From Bifidobacteriaceae bacterium (GTDB lineage: Bacteria > Actinomycetota > Actinomycetes > Actinomycetales > WQXJ01), in NCBI GenBank assembly GCA_031270825.1, contig JAISXH010000049.1:1-64000 (forward strand): a stretch of DNA of 64,000 nucleotides. The letters are read 5' to 3'. Shown here piece after piece: positions 63,310 through 64,000 of the stretch. The notes beneath the pieces were generated by a model that ran no database searches, had not been told where the DNA came from, and saw only the letters and a list, made by a program, of their open reading frames with translations. The number at the start of each line of letters is the position of its first letter. Positions within the stretch are counted from its first letter, which is position 1. A program made the position numbers and the translations under genes.

Positions 63310-63951
63310 TCAGGTCAGTATTGACCACCAAGTCAGAAACATCAGACCGAGCGCGATCATGACGAGCCAGCCCGAACTCCCTTTGCGTTGTGATCGACGG
63401 CGCATGTTTGGCTGAGCGTTGGGCGGTGCCGAATACGGGTTCTGCGGCCGGCTGTTTCGACGTGGATCCACCGGGCTGGGGCCGCCGAAATTTGAACGCG
63501 TCCGCCGACCGGGCGGCTCTGGGACCGTCCAGGTGTAGAAGCTTTGCGGAATCTGCGCTGGTGGTGGCATGGCCGGAGCTGGCTGGCGTGGTGGTGGCCC
63601 GGCGAAAGACTGGGTGTAGAAGCCTGGCGGGGCCTGCGCTGGTGGTGGCATGGGCGGAGCTGGCTGGCGTGGTGGCGGCCCGGCGAAGGGCCGGGCGTAG
63701 AAGCCCGGCGGGGCCTGCGCTGGTGATGGCATGCGTGGTGCCGGCTGTCGTGGCGCCGACTGGCGCGGCTCCGGCGGCCGGGGCGCGCGCTGTCGCGGCG
63801 CCGGCTGGCGTGGCGGCGGACTGGCGAAGCGCTGGCGCATCGGTTGTCCGGTGGGCGCCATCGGCTGGGCGGCGCCGGGGGTTCCGGCCTGGCTCACAGC
63901 CTGGCTCTGATAAGACCCGAGGCGGTTGAAATCGGCGGCCAGCGTGGACAT
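63310..63951 (-). CDS. Proline-rich, C-terminally anchored membrane protein (5' end may lie outside)
   Basis: At least 213 residues. Residues 40-140 are Pro/Arg/Gln-rich with two near-identical units of about 28 residues built on RQPAP-MPPPAQ-PPGFY (visible as DNA repeats at 63540-63710). A basic stretch RRRSQRKGSS precedes a single C-terminal membrane helix (GWLVMIALGLMFLTWWSIL). The protein would be tail-anchored with its body inside the cell. The frame stays open beyond ATG 63951 to the window edge, giving plausible residues (SQPFGLGACAPFP), so the gene may start further on. Function unknown. Confidence 0.6.
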   Translation of the reverse strand: MSTLAADFNRLGSYQSQAVSQAGTPGAAQPMAPTGQPMRQRFASPPPRQPAPRQRAPRPPEPRQSAPRQPAPRMPSPAQAPPGFYARPFAGPPPRQPAPPMPPPAQAPPGFYTQSFAGPPPRQPAPAMPPPAQIPQSFYTWTVPEPPGRRTRSNFGGPSPVDPRRNSRPQNPYSAPPNAQPNMRRRSQRKGSSGWLVMIALGLMFLTWWSILT

Positions 63952-64000
63952 CGGGAAAGGCGCGCAGGCGCCCAGGCCGAAGGGCTGCGAGCGCAGGACC

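Overview
The window is chromosomal DNA of a high-GC actinobacterium. Supporting signs are the DUF222/HNH '13E12-type' gene, an Rv3235-like protein, a DUF6020 membrane protein, a cysteine-less S18, PadR/DUF1048/ABC export operons, many GTG starts and several apparently leaderless genes. I see no rRNA, prophage, transposase or cas gene. The order and genus cannot be fixed from this sequence; a Micrococcales- or Propionibacteriales-like member is a guess.

Layout. 1-2.3 kb: two tandem paralogues with a degenerate J-domain. A convergent intergenic region then carries DnaA-box-like 9-mers. 2.6-9.9 kb: an SDR reductase, an alpha/beta hydrolase, a GH65 disaccharide phosphorylase and a proton-pumping pyrophosphatase. 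10-14.4 kb: purine genes purD, purQ, purS and purC, with an orphan beta-class DNA methyltransferase among them. 14.5-18.1 kb: an Rv3235-like gene, a PadR/pentapeptide pair and a DUF222-HNH nuclease. 18.2-22.6 kb: rpsF-ssb-rpsR-rplI and two PH-domain membrane proteins. 22.8-30 kb: mgsA-hrpA and a DUF6020 protein. 30.3-35 kb: a PadR-controlled ABC exporter, an HhH-like unknown gene and an MFS exporter. 35.1-46.2 kb: a peptide/amide utilisation locus with an M19 dipeptidase, a complete Dpp-type importer, a luciferase-like monooxygenase, an amidohydrolase and a LacI regulator. 46.6-52.5 kb: an AbrB-type protein, an ABC1 kinase, a serine hydrolase and the DUF485-ActP acetate uptake pair behind a CRP/GlxR site. 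53-61 kb: a class A PBP, two CDP-glycerol-type transferases and two family-2 glycosyltransferases, which look like a cell-wall glycopolymer locus. 61.4-64 kb: tRNA-Ser(CGA), tadA, upp and a proline-rich membrane protein cut by the window edge.

The main non-genic theme is dispersed repeats. Family A has the core GGGGACGGTGATTGTGTTGA and occurs at six loci, eight copies in all, including a 38-bp-period triple array upstream of upp. It sits in gene ends, inside one coding sequence, and at the 3' end of a pentapeptide gene that now reads through it. Family B is a 41-bp hairpin element found twice. A 26-bp repeat occurs twice, exactly 60 bp apart, inside a CDP-glycerol transferase gene and resembles a two-repeat CRISPR. 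The least understood protein system is the importer + luciferase-like monooxygenase + amidohydrolase locus. It appears to match a family pair (KPN_01854/KPN_01858-type) that I recall as having no known substrate.
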